NCBI RefSeq assembly: GCF_013314895.1
Contig: NZ_JABTYE010000025.1
Span: forward strand, 1-64,000
Direction of reading: 5' to 3'
Source of the DNA: Cupriavidus gilardii
Lineage (GTDB): Bacteria > Pseudomonadota > Gammaproteobacteria > Burkholderiales > Burkholderiaceae
DNA: 64,000 nucleotides
In this document: positions 62,876 to 64,000 of the stretch, piece by piece
Layout: each line of letters starts with the position of its first letter
Numbering within the stretch: the stretch's first letter is position 1
Translations under genes and position numbers: made by a program
Notes under the pieces: generated by a model
The model's database searches: none
The model's input: the letters and a program-made list of their open reading frames with translations, nothing else
Told to the model about the DNA's origin: nothing

Positions 62876-64000
62876 TCACAGCACGTCCGCCGCGTGGTCG
62901 GCCAGGCGGGAACGCTCGCCGCGGGCCAGCGTAATATGGCCGCTGTGACTCCAGCCCTTGAAGCGGTCCACCACGAAGGTCAGGCCCGACGAGCCTTCGG
63001 TCAGGTACGGCGTGTCGATCTGCGCGATGTTGCCCAGGCACACGATCTTGGTGCCCGGGCCCGCCCGCGTGACCAGTGTCTTCATCTGCTTGGGCGTCAG
63101 GTTCTGCGCCTCGTCGATGATGACGAACTTGTTGACGAAGGTGCGGCCGCGCATGAAGTTCATGCTCTTGACCTTGATGCGCGAGCGGATCAGTTCCTGC
63201 GTGGCGGCGCGCCCCCATTCGCCGGCGCTGTCGTCGCTCTTCTGCAGCACCTCGAGGTTGTCGTCGAAGGCGCCCATCCACGGCTGCATCTTCTCTTCCT
63301 CGGTGCCGGGCAGGAAGCCGATGTCCTCGCCGACCGGCACGGTGGCGCGCGTGACGATGATCTCGTTGTACAGCTTCTGATCCAGCACCTGCTCGAGCCC
63401 CGCGGCCAGCGCCAGCAGCGTCTTGCCGGTGCCGGCCTGGCCGAGCAGCGTGACGAAGTCGATGTCGGGGTTCATCAGCAGGTTCAGCGCGAAGTTCTGC
63501 TCGCGGTTGCGCGCGGTCACGCTCCAGACGTTGTTCTTGTGGTGCGTGTAGTCCTTCAGCGTCTGCAGCAGGGCGGTCTTGCCGTTGATCTCCTTGACCT
63601 GCGCGTACAGCGGCAGGCTGCCGTCCATCGGCTCGAGGTAGACGAACTGGTTGACCAGGAACGAGGGCACCAGCGGGCCGGTCAGCCGGTAGAACATCGC
63701 ACCGGTCTTCGGGTCCTGCCAGCTCTCGACGCCCTTGCCGTGTTTGGCCCAGAAATCGTTGGGCAGCACCATCACGCCCGAGTACAGCAGGTCCTTGTCC
63801 TCGAGGACCTGGTCGTTGAAATAGTCCTCGGCCGGCAGGCCCAGCGCCCGGGCCTTGATCCGCATGTTGATGTCCTTGGACACCAGCACGACGTCGCGCT
63901 CGGGATGCTGCTGCCGCAGCGCGCTGACCACCGCCAGGATCTGGTTGTCGGCCTTGCCCTCGGGCAGGCCTTCGGGCAGCTTGGTGTCGTTCAGGCGGGT
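62876..64000 (-). CDS. PIN-PhoH family ATPase, 5'-truncated
   Basis: The frame stays open to the right edge, so the N-terminus is outside the window; 374 residues are visible. The first part (NDTKLPEGLPEGKADNQILAVVSALRQQHPERDVVLVSKD) is the end of a PIN nuclease domain. The PhoH ATPase domain has Walker A GQAGTGKTLLALAAG, Walker B FVIIDEAQNLTPKQM, and SSGLTFVVDRFKG. PIN-PhoH proteins are implicated in RNA unwinding and cleavage. A GTG at 63931 is internal. The last gene on the right; its promoter lies outside. Confidence 0.9.
   Translation of the reverse strand, partial: TRLNDTKLPEGLPEGKADNQILAVVSALRQQHPERDVVLVSKDINMRIKARALGLPAEDYFNDQVLEDKDLLYSGVMVLPNDFWAKHGKGVESWQDPKTGAMFYRLTGPLVPSFLVNQFVYLEPMDGSLPLYAQVKEINGKTALLQTLKDYTHHKNNVWSVTARNREQNFALNLLMNPDIDFVTLLGQAGTGKTLLALAAGLEQVLDQKLYNEIIVTRATVPVGEDIGFLPGTEEEKMQPWMGAFDDNLEVLQKSDDSAGEWGRAATQELIRSRIKVKSMNFMRGRTFVNKFVIIDEAQNLTPKQMKTLVTRAGPGTKIVCLGNIAQIDTPYLTEGSSGLTFVVDRFKGWSHSGHITLARGERSRLADHAADVL

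Overview
The window is high-GC chromosomal DNA from a betaproteobacterium of the Burkholderiaceae, most like Cupriavidus/Ralstonia. The evidence is the gene order (odhA-odhB-odhL-zapE, a cbb3 oxidase locus, scpB-rluB-rimP-nusA-infB-rbfA-truB, typA, rpsF-priB-rpsR-rplI-dnaB), a Bug-type solute-binding protein, and dispersed REP-like palindromes built on CTCTCCCGC/GCGGGAGAG. Genus is inferred from gene content only; no database search was possible. Most of the window is conserved core genome.

Layout. 1-3.3 kb: the end of a catabolic cluster (DapA-family lyase/aldolase fragment, Bug periplasmic binding protein, UxaA/GarD-type dehydratase), probably for a sugar acid. 3.3-4.15 kb: a reverse-strand HAD phosphatase. 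4.4-9.7 kb: ugpB-A-E-C-Q for glycerol-3-phosphate and glycerophosphodiester uptake and hydrolysis. 10.1-16 kb: the 2-oxoglutarate dehydrogenase complex, followed by zapE. 17.4-27.4 kb: the microaerobic respiration locus, with copper ATPase ccoI and ccoS, oxidase ccoNOQP, assembly genes ccoG and fixH, a small membrane protein, the oxygen sensor fnr (reverse strand) and a SafE/DsbD_2-type membrane protein. Two FNR boxes sit in class II promoter positions before ccoI and ccoN. 28-37.7 kb: chromosome segregation (scpB), rRNA modification (rluB) and the translation/transcription operon rimP-nusA-infB-rbfA-truB, preceded by a promoter with an intrinsic terminator immediately downstream. 37.9-43 kb, reverse strand: a MarR-controlled EmrAB-type tripartite efflux system with its own outer-membrane lipoprotein. 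43.2-50.8 kb: typA, a glyoxalase-fold protein, a chemoreceptor, a 3-hydroxyisobutyryl-CoA hydrolase-like enzyme, an NADPH-dependent FMN reductase, an unknown protein and dusA. 50.8-54.2 kb: sparse and less conserved; it holds two near-identical terminators, an 11-bp tandem repeat, small orphan ORFs, tRNA-His and lexA with two perfect SOS boxes. 54.2-55.3 kb: a lone O-methyltransferase with an AT-richer upstream flank, the best horizontal-transfer candidate. 55.3-64 kb: asparaginase, the rpsF-priB-rpsR-rplI ribosomal operon, dnaB, a DUF47 (PhoU-like)/Pit phosphate pair, an NlpC/P60 lipoprotein, a small exported unknown, and the PIN-PhoH ATPase that runs off the right edge.

I did not find a convincing new multi-gene system. 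The observations most worth checking are regulatory or small: a 16-bp palindrome against the odhA extended -10; the terminated leader in front of rimP-nusA-infB; a long structured scpB leader; two small ORFs downstream of lexA on the same strand, one a single-span membrane protein with an ideal Shine-Dalgarno; and the O-methyltransferase island.
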